Assembly: GCA_016209605.1 (NCBI GenBank) | Contig: JACQVS010000160.1 | Coordinates: 1-64,000, forward strand | DNA: 64,000 nt | From: Planctomycetota bacterium | GTDB taxonomy: Bacteria; Planctomycetota; UBA8108; JACQVS01 | Direction: 5' to 3' | Shown here: positions 42,801 to 49,599 of the stretch, piece after piece | Numbering within the stretch: position 1 is the stretch's first letter | How the letters are laid out: every line of letters begins with the position of its first letter | Notes under the pieces: model-generated | Seen by the model: the letters and a program-made list of their open reading frames with translations, nothing else | The model's database searches: none | What the model was told of the DNA's origin: nothing | Made by a program: the position numbers and the translations under genes

Positions 42801-45402
42801 CGACAACAAGGTGAACCGCATCGAAACGCCGGATGCCCTCGGCAACGGCCTCAACAACTTGAACCTCAACGAAGACCTGCTCATTTCCTTCAAAGCTCGC
42901 TGGGTGGCCGGTTCCCAGACGCTCCTCACGCACGGCTACGACCACGAAATGGCCAGGGCGCACGCGCTGGACGTGCCGCTCGACCTCGGCACTCCCGGAG
43001 CGCGCAACCAGGTGACGGGCCGCTTGATTTCCCAGACCGGCGCCGCCAATCTGGGGCCGGTCATTTCCGATGCCATCAATGAGCCGGCGGTTCCTGGGCC
43101 GGGCGAGCAAGTGACCGTGCGGGCGCGGGTCGTCGATCCGGATGGGATCGCGTCCGTCACCTTGCGCTACGCGCTCAATACTCCCTCGTCGACCCCTTTA
43201 TCGGTGGCGATGGCGCGGATCGGCGCATCGGATGTGTTTGAAGCGAAAATTCCTGGGCAAGCGCAAGCCACCCGGGTCGTTTTTTTCATCACGGCTTCCG
43301 ACGGCGGCGGTCGAACGGGCCGCTATCCGGTGGATATCGTCGCGAGGACCCATCCGCTGCTGGTCAATCCGCCGTCCGCAGGGCTCAACGATTTACGCTA
43401 CTGCGTGTACCGCCACGATATCAAGAATCCCGCCACCAGCTTCCACAGTTATCGCTTTTACATGACGGGAGCCAGCGAAAATGAACTGTCCAACCGCCAG
43501 TTGCATTCGAACGATCCGGTCGATGGGTCTTTCGTTTTCGGCGGCAGTCGCATTTACTACGAAGCCACGACGCGTTTTTCGGGAAGCCCTTTCGCCCGCG
43601 CCGGCTGGGGAGGCAGCTATCGCGTGCGCATGCCGCGCGACAACATCCTGCACGACCGCATCCGCAAATTCGGACTCGAAGACCATCACGGCAACGGCGG
43701 CGACGCGCGCGAGCGCCTGTCGCACTATCTCATCCGCCAGAGCCAGGGCGCCCTGGGCGTCCCGTACTCCGACGTCTTCATCATGGTGCGCTGGCAGGTG
43801 AACGACCGCGTCACCATCACCCGCGAGCATTACTGGGTGCCGGATGGGGATTTCGTGTCGCTCTGGTTCCCTGACGATGACGAGGGGGATTTCCTGGAAA
43901 TGGATGACCGCTTTCTCTTTAACGACACCGGCGGCATGGCCCGCAATACGGATGCGCGGGTCCTTTACCCGCCGCCCAGCTCCAGGAGCGATGGGAACGG
44001 CGCCAACAAGGAAAATTATCGCTGGTTTTTCGGCATGCGCGCCAAAGAGGGCGCCGACGAGTACGCCAACTTCATCGCCTTCGCCAAGGTGCTGGATCCC
44101 GGCGCCACCTCCAATACGGCGCAGGATGAAGGGATCTGGAGCGTCATGAACGTCGAGGAGATGCTGCGCATCTGGGCGGTGGAAATGAACATCGACGACT
44201 GGGACAGCTGGGGGATGAGCCGCGGCAAGAACTGCTATTTCTACCGTCCCGACCTCGATGGCCGCTTTCATCTGATGGCGTGGGATCTCGAGCTGACTTA
44301 TGCCAACGCCAACTCCTTCGCGATCCCCGCCAATCCTCAGGACCCCTTCAATCCCGGAGGCTTCTCCGAGGTGAACCGGTTGATGAACCGGCCGGTGATC
44401 CGGCGCATGTACTATTCCATCCTCGACGAGATGGTCAACGGCCCCGGCCGCTGGTTCCATTCCAGCTACCTGTCCCCCTACATGAATCGCCTGGCGGCGC
44501 TGGGAATGACCAATACCGCCATCGGACAGCCGGGGCAATTCATCGACCAGAGGGCCAGCTTGTTGCAGAGCCGCATCCAGACGGTGGTTTATCCGCAGGT
44601 TCGCCTGGCCATCACCACCAACAACGGCAACAACCTGACCACTAACCAGCCCATCATCACCCTTTCGGGAACCGCGCCGGTGGAGATTGGCGAAATGATG
44701 GTGTCCCGGAACGGCAATCTGGAGACGACCACCACGCCCGCTTATTCTTCGCTGACCAACTGGACCATCGCCAATATCCCGCTCCTTCCGGGGGCCAATG
44801 TCCTGGAAATTTTCGGCCTCGATTTGCAAGCCAATGTCATCGATTCGGACAGCATCACCGTCACCACGACTTCGAGCTGGACGCCGCCGGTCCTCAACAG
44901 CTTGAATCCGCCGGCGGCGATTCCGGGAATCGACATCGACATCCTGGGGAGCAGTCTCCACAACGGGTTGCGGGTTTTCTTCGGCGCTCAGGAATCGCCG
45001 CGCGTCGTTTACGATGAGGCTGGAGCGACGCCGGGGAAAATCATCGCGCGCGTTCCCGCGGGCGCGGGAACCGTCAACGTCACCGTGCGCAATCTCGATG
45101 GCCAGGCCTCGAACACGCTAGCGTTCACGTTCCAGGCGCCGCCTTCGACCTTCATCCGCGGCGACGCGAATGGCGATGGAGCGTATGATCTTCCGGATGC
45201 GGTGAAGATCCTGCTCTATCTTTTCAAAGGCAGCGCCGTCAACTGTCAGGATGCGCTCGATGTCGATGACAACGAAACCATCGACTCCACCGATGCGATC
45301 ATCCTCCTCATGTATCTTTTCCAGGATGGTCCGGCGCCGCGGGCCCCCTTTCCCCTTCCGGGCGCCGACCCCGCCGGCGCCGCCCTGGGCTGCCAGCGAT
45401 AA
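39838..45402 (+). CDS. Giant secreted lamin-tail/CotH/dockerin protein
   Basis: 1,854 residues with signal peptide ICLAGFFLFQPAALEA. Domains in order: lamin-tail domain 1 (~32-190, VISEIMYHTPDGDD, FIELYNENADPLDLTG); a PA14-like sandwich (~200-400, CHSDDGISILLNG); lamin-tail domains 2 and 3 (~440-545 and ~577-720, IDEIMYHPIDNDN, YVELYNRGAQAVDLSGW); a second PA14-like sandwich (~760-920); a carbohydrate-binding-like domain (~940-1060); a CotH-kinase-like domain (~1180-1560, RFSGSPFARAGWGGSYRVRM, FHLMAWDLELTY); an IPT/TIG domain (~1680-1765); and a dockerin-like end (~1770-1840, GDANGDGAYDLPDAVKILLY and DVDDNETIDSTDAIILLMYL) with a final Cys. CotH-type enzymes phosphorylate proteins. The dockerin-like calcium repeat suggests attachment to an unknown cohesin partner or the cell surface. 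The ATG has no strong ribosome site. The gene is bracketed by the 19-bp direct repeat. Confidence 0.83.
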   Translation: MKLLQIFKNPSLLSICLAGFFLFQPAALEALVISEIMYHTPDGDDRPYEFIELYNENADPLDLTGHRICNGVDFEFPPGTWLEGKSYLVVCAVEANIQARYSITNTIGDWFVDPNASPSLGNGGERIEICNPGGRAVVSVRYNDRGKWPSGADGTGHSLSLLSPYREIDDPDSWTLSYDLWGTPGLPNGFDENEGTGPPPAKGLDGAGFVLNWLVLGPYTGSACFLGARLSRDWLRENTGGVKETDLLWTNGQVVNTNYALAESDGLHANAGTAQPTIKTYTGFSDTINLNDVIYPPDPDYVMAYSFVYIDNVTGAPLPVDIACHSDDGISILLNGAYVHINDACRGGGGPGEIQDRAPATLAVGKNLIAVKVFENGGGWNFRLRFEKRGTFIPITSRSEIQVTTDRTKGLNFGGGGTPIEPTDPPGPGPGPSGTASPLVISEAHIRTAGERWVEIHNQGAAPIDLGGYHFTDDPANLTKSRLPAGTTIAAGGWRSFSEAQLGLNFSLVPPENRVFIALVDPEGKRVIDAFNFEPKFDEYSEARVPNDDAKFSPAADPTRDAANAVSVNTDVVIDEIMYHPIDNDNRKEYVELYNRGAQAVDLSGWSLSDGLNFTFQPGTILPAGGYLVIARDPGLFTGPASIYRLPSSVVMGPSTPEALAKFGALRNSGERLTLSDSLGRTVDTVRFHEGGEWPRWPDGLGSSLELIDPNQDNRFGQAWDASDDSSKATFKEFSYVARHQGGESELALVLLDRGIALVDDVSIIGGGVIKNDQPLIANNETWKYIKGTQEPPAAWKDLGFDDASWLSGATGIGYGDNDDATVLSDMRNTYMTIFCRRTFTVADRAAIDELVLSLVVEDGFYAYLNGTQVASDNVTSPAYDAAAPAAIEPRLLELDLSPFKNLLRDGTNVLAVQVHNAGLGSSDLSFIPSLIDRITTISGGTEQVTNGTFESNTQGWMIEGTHIRSGRTNQSPISGSGSLKIIASARGDNKVNRIETPDALGNGLNNLNLNEDLLISFKARWVAGSQTLLTHGYDHEMARAHALDVPLDLGTPGARNQVTGRLISQTGAANLGPVISDAINEPAVPGPGEQVTVRARVVDPDGIASVTLRYALNTPSSTPLSVAMARIGASDVFEAKIPGQAQATRVVFFITASDGGGRTGRYPVDIVARTHPLLVNPPSAGLNDLRYCVYRHDIKNPATSFHSYRFYMTGASENELSNRQLHSNDPVDGSFVFGGSRIYYEATTRFSGSPFARAGWGGSYRVRMPRDNILHDRIRKFGLEDHHGNGGDARERLSHYLIRQSQGALGVPYSDVFIMVRWQVNDRVTITREHYWVPDGDFVSLWFPDDDEGDFLEMDDRFLFNDTGGMARNTDARVLYPPPSSRSDGNGANKENYRWFFGMRAKEGADEYANFIAFAKVLDPGATSNTAQDEGIWSVMNVEEMLRIWAVEMNIDDWDSWGMSRGKNCYFYRPDLDGRFHLMAWDLELTYANANSFAIPANPQDPFNPGGFSEVNRLMNRPVIRRMYYSILDEMVNGPGRWFHSSYLSPYMNRLAALGMTNTAIGQPGQFIDQRASLLQSRIQTVVYPQVRLAITTNNGNNLTTNQPIITLSGTAPVEIGEMMVSRNGNLETTTTPAYSSLTNWTIANIPLLPGANVLEIFGLDLQANVIDSDSITVTTTSSWTPPVLNSLNPPAAIPGIDIDILGSSLHNGLRVFFGAQESPRVVYDEAGATPGKIIARVPAGAGTVNVTVRNLDGQASNTLAFTFQAPPSTFIRGDANGDGAYDLPDAVKILLYLFKGSAVNCQDALDVDDNETIDSTDAIILLMYLFQDGPAPRAPFPLPGADPAGAALGCQR

Positions 45403-45415
45403 AATGCTTCCCGAT

Positions 45416-45434
45416 GCTGGCGGAAAAATCGGCC
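45416..45434. repeat. Right copy of 19-bp direct repeat bracketing the CotH gene
   Basis: Exact copy of 39692-39710, starting 14 bases after the CotH stop and ending 5 bases before the stop codon of the convergent ParB-like gene. Nothing codes through this copy, while the left copy is inside the DUF4011 coding end, so the left one is probably the original. Confidence 0.85.
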
Positions 45435-45438
45435 TGAT

Positions 45439-46458
45439 TCAGGCCTCCTCCGGCGGGCCGCCGGCGCGGGCCAGGTCCTCCTCGCGCACCTTGCTGGGAT
45501 CGAACTTGCGGAGCGCCGCCTCCATCTTCTCCAGGGTGGCGTCAAAGGGAGGCGGCTCCCCCTTGTGGAAGCGGATGGGATTCACGCGGGCGACCACGAA
45601 GGCCTTGAGGTAGGGGCTCTGCAGGCCGCGCTGCTTGAGCCGGTCGACGAGGCCGATCACCAGGTCATCCACTCCCAGCAGCCGGCCGGCGCGGCGCTCA
45701 CGCGCTTCCAGGGCTTTCTTGAGCGGCTCTTCCAGGAAAGCATCGACCCGCCGCAAGATCGACTGGTAGGCGCCGCCGCTGAAGCGCGGGCGCTTCTCGT
45801 AAGCGATTCCCAACGTCAACAGCGCCGCTTCCTCGAACTCGAACGACAAGGAGGCTTCGGTTCGCTCCGGCCACTCCGTTCCCTGAGGATCCTTGCCGGC
45901 GGTCTCCGAGAGGTTGCGGAGCAGCCGCATCACCCCCAGCGCCTTTTCCCGCAGGTTGTAGCCTTTCTCGGTGTTGAGGGCCAGGATTTGATGAGCGATC
46001 TCGGCTTCCGGCACCATGAGGCCGATGACCGTCTTCGCGGCCATGGCTTTCAGCGCCTCGAGGCGGTGGTTGCCGTTCGGCGTCCAGAAGCGGCCGCCGC
46101 CGGCTCGGCAGAGGATGACGGGATCGAGGAAGCGCCCGACTTTTTCAATGACCCGGGCGATTTTCTCGACATGGGCCTTGGAAGCCTCGCGCTGGAAGGG
46201 GGTCGGATCGATGCGGTCGACGGGAACGGCCAGGAGGAGCAGCCAGCGCCCCCCGACCGGATCGCGGTAGGTGGCGAGGACCGCCGCCCCTTCCTGGGCG
46301 ACTTGCGCCTGCAGCTCTCGAATCGTCTCCGGAGGAGGGCCCAGCACTTCCTCCGGGCCCAAGCCGATCGGCCCTGCCGGCCTGGCGCGCGCTTTTTTCC
46401 GGCCCCTTGGCCTCGCGGCGGCGTTCTTGACGTCTTCCTTCTTCTTGGTCAATCCCAT
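45439..46458 (-). CDS. ParB-N/sulfiredoxin-fold protein, orphan
   Basis: 339 residues; a perfect TAGGAGG lies upstream of the ATG. After a very basic N-terminus (KKARARP) comes a ParB N-terminal-type domain: VPVDRIDPTPFQREA near residue 80, PVILCRAGGGRFWTPNGNHR near 115-135 (the NHR corresponds to the GxxR/NxR nucleotide-binding motif) and LEALKAMAAKTVIGLMV. The remaining ~150 residues are helical and unlike the ParB centre-binding helix-turn-helix or CTP-switch region. There is no parA partner and no parS-like palindrome nearby, so a chromosome-segregation role is not supported. Such orphan ParB-fold proteins may act as nucleases, kinases or regulators; this one is unassigned. It converges on the CotH gene and diverges from the HIT gene. 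Confidence 0.68.
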   Translation of the reverse strand: MGLTKKKEDVKNAAARPRGRKKARARPAGPIGLGPEEVLGPPPETIRELQAQVAQEGAAVLATYRDPVGGRWLLLLAVPVDRIDPTPFQREASKAHVEKIARVIEKVGRFLDPVILCRAGGGRFWTPNGNHRLEALKAMAAKTVIGLMVPEAEIAHQILALNTEKGYNLREKALGVMRLLRNLSETAGKDPQGTEWPERTEASLSFEFEEAALLTLGIAYEKRPRFSGGAYQSILRRVDAFLEEPLKKALEARERRAGRLLGVDDLVIGLVDRLKQRGLQSPYLKAFVVARVNPIRFHKGEPPPFDATLEKMEAALRKFDPSKVREEDLARAGGPPEEA

Positions 46459-46587
46459 GGTTTCCTCCTAGGGTTGTCAAAGGACCGTTGGTCTTCCGGC
46501 CTGCTGAAGAATATAATAGATGTTTTTGCCCAAGAATAAAAAATTCGCTAGAGGTTTTGCCGGCCAACGGCTAAAAACTTTTTCATC

Positions 46588-47139
46588 ATGAAACATCTAT
46601 TTGCCCCCTGGCGCCTGGAGTACATCACCGGCAAGAAGCCGGGGGGGTGCATTTTTTGCAAGCTGCCCAGCGAGCGCGGCAAGGAGCGCGACAACCTGAT
46701 CCTCCATGCCGGCGAGCTGGCTTTCGTGATCATGAACCGCTTCCCCTACAATTCAGGGCACCTCATGGTGGCCCCGCGGCGTCATACGGCTGACCTGACG
46801 GACTTGAGCCCCGAGGAAAACCGCGAGATCGCCGCGCTCCTCCAGCGCTGCGTGGAAGTCCTCCGAAAAGTCTCCCATCCCGAGGGCTTCAACCTCGGGC
46901 TGAACCTTGGACAGGCGGCTGGCGCCGGCATCCGCGATCATCTCCACTGGCATATTGTTCCCCGCTGGCACGGCGACACCAACTTCACCACCGTCCTTGC
47001 CGATGTCCGCTCCATTCCGCAGCACCTTCTGGAGACCTGGGATGCGCTGCGACCGCTGTTCCAGGAGTTTGATCGCGTTTCTGAGCCAAACGCGCCATCA
47101 AAAGTTCCGCCTGAGGGATCGAGGAGGAAGGCTCCTTGA
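46588..47139 (+). CDS. HIT-family nucleotide hydrolase/phosphorylase (AP4A-type)
   Basis: 183 residues. CIFCKLP near residue 13 (metal-binding CxxC, typical of bacterial Ap4A phosphorylase-like HITs), NRFPYNSGHLMVAPRRH near 50, and DHLHWHIVPRW near 113 (the HxHxH triad, whose middle His is the nucleophile). Family enzymes split diadenosine polyphosphates or nucleoside phosphoramidates in the cytoplasm. No strong ribosome site is visible before the ATG, but the first codon context (MKHLFAPWRLEYI) is the standard start of this family. Its stop overlaps the TTG start of the next gene by four bases, and a third gene overlaps after that, so this is the first gene of a coupled operon. Confidence 0.9.
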   Translation: MKHLFAPWRLEYITGKKPGGCIFCKLPSERGKERDNLILHAGELAFVIMNRFPYNSGHLMVAPRRHTADLTDLSPEENREIAALLQRCVEVLRKVSHPEGFNLGLNLGQAAGAGIRDHLHWHIVPRWHGDTNFTTVLADVRSIPQHLLETWDALRPLFQEFDRVSEPNAPSKVPPEGSRRKAP

Positions 47140-47657
47140 GCATCAACATCCGGAAGATTTTAGGCCAAGGATCTATCCGCCTGGAGCTGAACACGCTCCT
47201 CTTCCCTCAGGAAGTGCTGCCGGAGGGCTTCGATCCTCTCGGCGCCAGAAATCTCGACCGCATTCGCGATGAGGTGATCGGCGAGATGTGCGACCTTCTC
47301 GATGCCAGCGGGCAGATCGGCAACCGCAACCGGCTGTGCAAGGACCTCCTCAACCGCGAGAAGAAGGCGGTCACCGCCGTGGGGGAGGGCATCGCCATTC
47401 CCCACGTGCGCACGCTCCAGGCCAAGGAGTTCATCATGGCCTTCGCACGCTCCCGGAAGGGGCTTCCCTTCCGCGCCCCCGATGACCAGCCGGTGCACCT
47501 TTTCTTCGCCATGGTTTCGCCGCCGTACGAAGACCGCATGTACCTGAAGATCTACCACTCGCTGGCGACGCTGCTCCTGCGGCCGGAAACCTTCCAAGCC
47601 TTCATGGACGCGAGACACTCCAACGACATCTGGCAGATCCTGGAGAGCTGCCGATGA
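47136..47657 (+). CDS. ptsN: PTS system EIIA component (PtsN-like)
   Basis: 173 residues, starting with a TTG at 47136 that overlaps the HIT stop (TTGA); GAGGAGGAAGG precedes it at good spacing, which makes the non-ATG start credible. The PTS EIIA domain of the mannitol/fructose/nitrogen type fills the protein: LLNREKKAVTAVGEGIAIPH near residues 72-91 with the active-site His in AIPHVR, and LFFAMVSPP followed by the LKIYHSLATLL helix. In the nitrogen-PTS branch the protein is phosphorylated on this His and regulates metabolism rather than transporting sugar; no EIIB or EIIC is adjacent, which supports that branch. The first ~45 residues have no counterpart in short PtsN proteins. Confidence 0.87.
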   Translation: MSINIRKILGQGSIRLELNTLLFPQEVLPEGFDPLGARNLDRIRDEVIGEMCDLLDASGQIGNRNRLCKDLLNREKKAVTAVGEGIAIPHVRTLQAKEFIMAFARSRKGLPFRAPDDQPVHLFFAMVSPPYEDRMYLKIYHSLATLLLRPETFQAFMDARHSNDIWQILESCR

Positions 47658-48745
47658 AGGAGAAGCCGGGGGGGATTTCCTTCCAGGAGCTGTTTCAGCG
47701 GAAGAGCTGGCGGCCGCTTCCGGCCGTCGCCGCGCTTGTCGGAGAAGCCGAGTTCCTCCGCCGCGAGGTGGAGCGGCGCTTCATCCAGGAGCTGTTCGGG
47801 AACGAGCCGCTCCCCTCCATCCAGCGTTTCGATGCGTCGCGAGACGTGGAAGGCCTGCTTGCCCACGTCCTGGATGAGCTGCGGACCTTGTCGATCCTCT
47901 CGGCGGCGCGCCTGGCGATCGTCCAGTCCGCCGATGCCTTCCTGGCGTCTTACCGCGAGGCCCTGGAGCCGTTCGTGAGCGCCGGATTCGAGGGGGGGCA
48001 TCTCCTCCTCCATCTGGACAAGGCTCCCGACGAGAGGACCCGCTTCGCCAAAACGCTGCTCCAGCACGGCTGGCTCATCCACTGCCGCCAGCCCTATGAC
48101 CGCCCTCCCCCCTGGAAGACCGGCGATCCGCCCTGGCGCAACGAGCTTTCCGAGTGGATCGCCGCGCGAGCGGCCTACCGGGGGCTGTCCATGAATCTCG
48201 AAACCGCTTACTTTCTCCAGGAAAGGGCGGGAACGGAGCTGGGAACGCTCGATGAGTGCCTGGAGAAGATCGGCATCCTCCTGGGGCCGGAAAGGAAGAC
48301 GGTCACCGGCGACACGGTTGCCGCCGTGACCGGCGAGATCCGCGAAGACTCCATCTTCGACCTGGCCGAAGCCTTCATAGGGCGGGACCGGGTGAAGGCG
48401 CTTTCCATGGCCGAGCGTTTGAACCGGCAGGGCTACCATCCGCCCCGGGGCAACCCGATCTTCGATCCAGCGACCATCGCCAGCCTTTTCATCGGGTCGC
48501 TGATCGCCAGACTGCGACCCCTCCGCCGCGCCCACGCCTTGCAGGCGGCCGGAGGCGGGCCCGACCGCTGGCTGGAGCTGCGGCTGACAACTCGCCCCTT
48601 CATCGAGAGATTCCGCCGGGATCTGGCCGCCATGCCGCCGGGGCGCATTGACCGGATCTTCAAAGCGCTGCTGGAAATGGACCGCAGCATGAAAAGCGGA
48701 GGAGACCCCCAAACGGCGCTGGCGGTGTTTATTGCGCGAAATTAG
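47654..48745 (+). CDS. holA: DNA polymerase III delta subunit
   Basis: 363 residues, starting with an ATG that overlaps the ptsN stop by four bases (ATGA). The N-terminal AAA-type fold has AEFLRREVERRFIQELFGNE near residue 35, RTLSILSAARLAIVQSADAF near 80-100 and HLLLHLDKAPDERTRFAK near 120. The C-terminal helical collar is seen in PTRPFIERFRR-like TTRPFIERFRRDLAAMPPGR and the final LLEMDRSMKSGGD followed by the short LA(V)F tail, a common end of HolA proteins. The protein loads the sliding clamp in the replisome. There is no nucleotide-binding motif, as expected for this subunit. Position in a HIT-ptsN-holA operon is unusual but tightly coupled. Confidence 0.83.
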   Translation: MKEKPGGISFQELFQRKSWRPLPAVAALVGEAEFLRREVERRFIQELFGNEPLPSIQRFDASRDVEGLLAHVLDELRTLSILSAARLAIVQSADAFLASYREALEPFVSAGFEGGHLLLHLDKAPDERTRFAKTLLQHGWLIHCRQPYDRPPPWKTGDPPWRNELSEWIAARAAYRGLSMNLETAYFLQERAGTELGTLDECLEKIGILLGPERKTVTGDTVAAVTGEIREDSIFDLAEAFIGRDRVKALSMAERLNRQGYHPPRGNPIFDPATIASLFIGSLIARLRPLRRAHALQAAGGGPDRWLELRLTTRPFIERFRRDLAAMPPGRIDRIFKALLEMDRSMKSGGDPQTALAVFIARN

Positions 48746-48793
48746 CGGGGATGACAGGGAGGGTGTTCCCATAGATTATCCTGGCGACGCTCA

Positions 48794-49468
48794 ATGGTCG
48801 CCTGGATTGCCGGCCTTGCCGTTTTGGCGGTGATAGCCATCGGCATCGCCTCGTGGCCCCATATCCTGACCAACTACTACATTCATGTCCTCCGGACGGA
48901 CCGCTCATTTTTCCCCACGCTCCTCAGGTTGGACCAGACTCCGAGTCGGGAGCGGGCGCTGTGGCTCTTCCTGAAGACGACGGCGGGCCGACAGCGGCTC
49001 TTCGAGTGTTGCCTTGAGGGCATGACGCCGTCGCCGCAAGGCGAACTCCTCACCGAGGCCCTAGAGGAGTACTTCGCGACGGAGGCCGGGCAGCAGGCCC
49101 TGCGCGAAGCGTTCCTGACTGGGGCCTTCCGGAGCGCTGATAAGCATGCTGGCTGGTCCACGGTGCCGGCTGACGTCAGGAAGAAGAACTGGGACAAGGT
49201 GGTCTTCGGCCTCAACCTCATCAACGGAACGGCCGAGGGCGTATCTTACGAGGTTGGTCGTTACGACTGGCACGTCACCGCCAACCACGGTGGAGGTGGC
49301 GGGGGAGGGACCCTACAGGAAGACGAGAACACCACGCTTCTCAATATCATCGACTTCCTGAAGCACCTCCGGCCGGGAACGTTCCCCGTGTCAAAGTACC
49401 CTGACCTCGAGTGCAAGATCGACAGGAAAAGCGATCGTTACGTCTGGTGCCAGGTACTTCCAAAGTGA
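48794..49468 (+). CDS. Unknown membrane-anchored protein
   Basis: 224 residues. The first 20 are one hydrophobic segment (WIAGLAVLAVIAIGIASW), leaving the rest outside. The body is helical (LLTEALEEYFATEAGQQALR) and has a short run of seven Gly near residue 170, then a C-terminal beta part with two Cys (LECKIDRKSDRYVWCQVLPK). No family was recognised. It stands 48 bases after holA, without an overlap or strong ribosome site, and may belong to the accessory segment that follows rather than to the holA operon. Confidence 0.58.
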   Translation: MVAWIAGLAVLAVIAIGIASWPHILTNYYIHVLRTDRSFFPTLLRLDQTPSRERALWLFLKTTAGRQRLFECCLEGMTPSPQGELLTEALEEYFATEAGQQALREAFLTGAFRSADKHAGWSTVPADVRKKNWDKVVFGLNLINGTAEGVSYEVGRYDWHVTANHGGGGGGGTLQEDENTTLLNIIDFLKHLRPGTFPVSKYPDLECKIDRKSDRYVWCQVLPK

Positions 49469-49599
49469 TGCATAAACTAAAAGTCCTCGAAGATAAGCTG
49501 CCCCCCTGTCGCCTTCCGCTAAAAAAGGCGACATTTTGTCGCAACCCATCATAATCTGCACTTCCCGGCCACGGTCCCCCACCCTATCATCCTGTTCCG

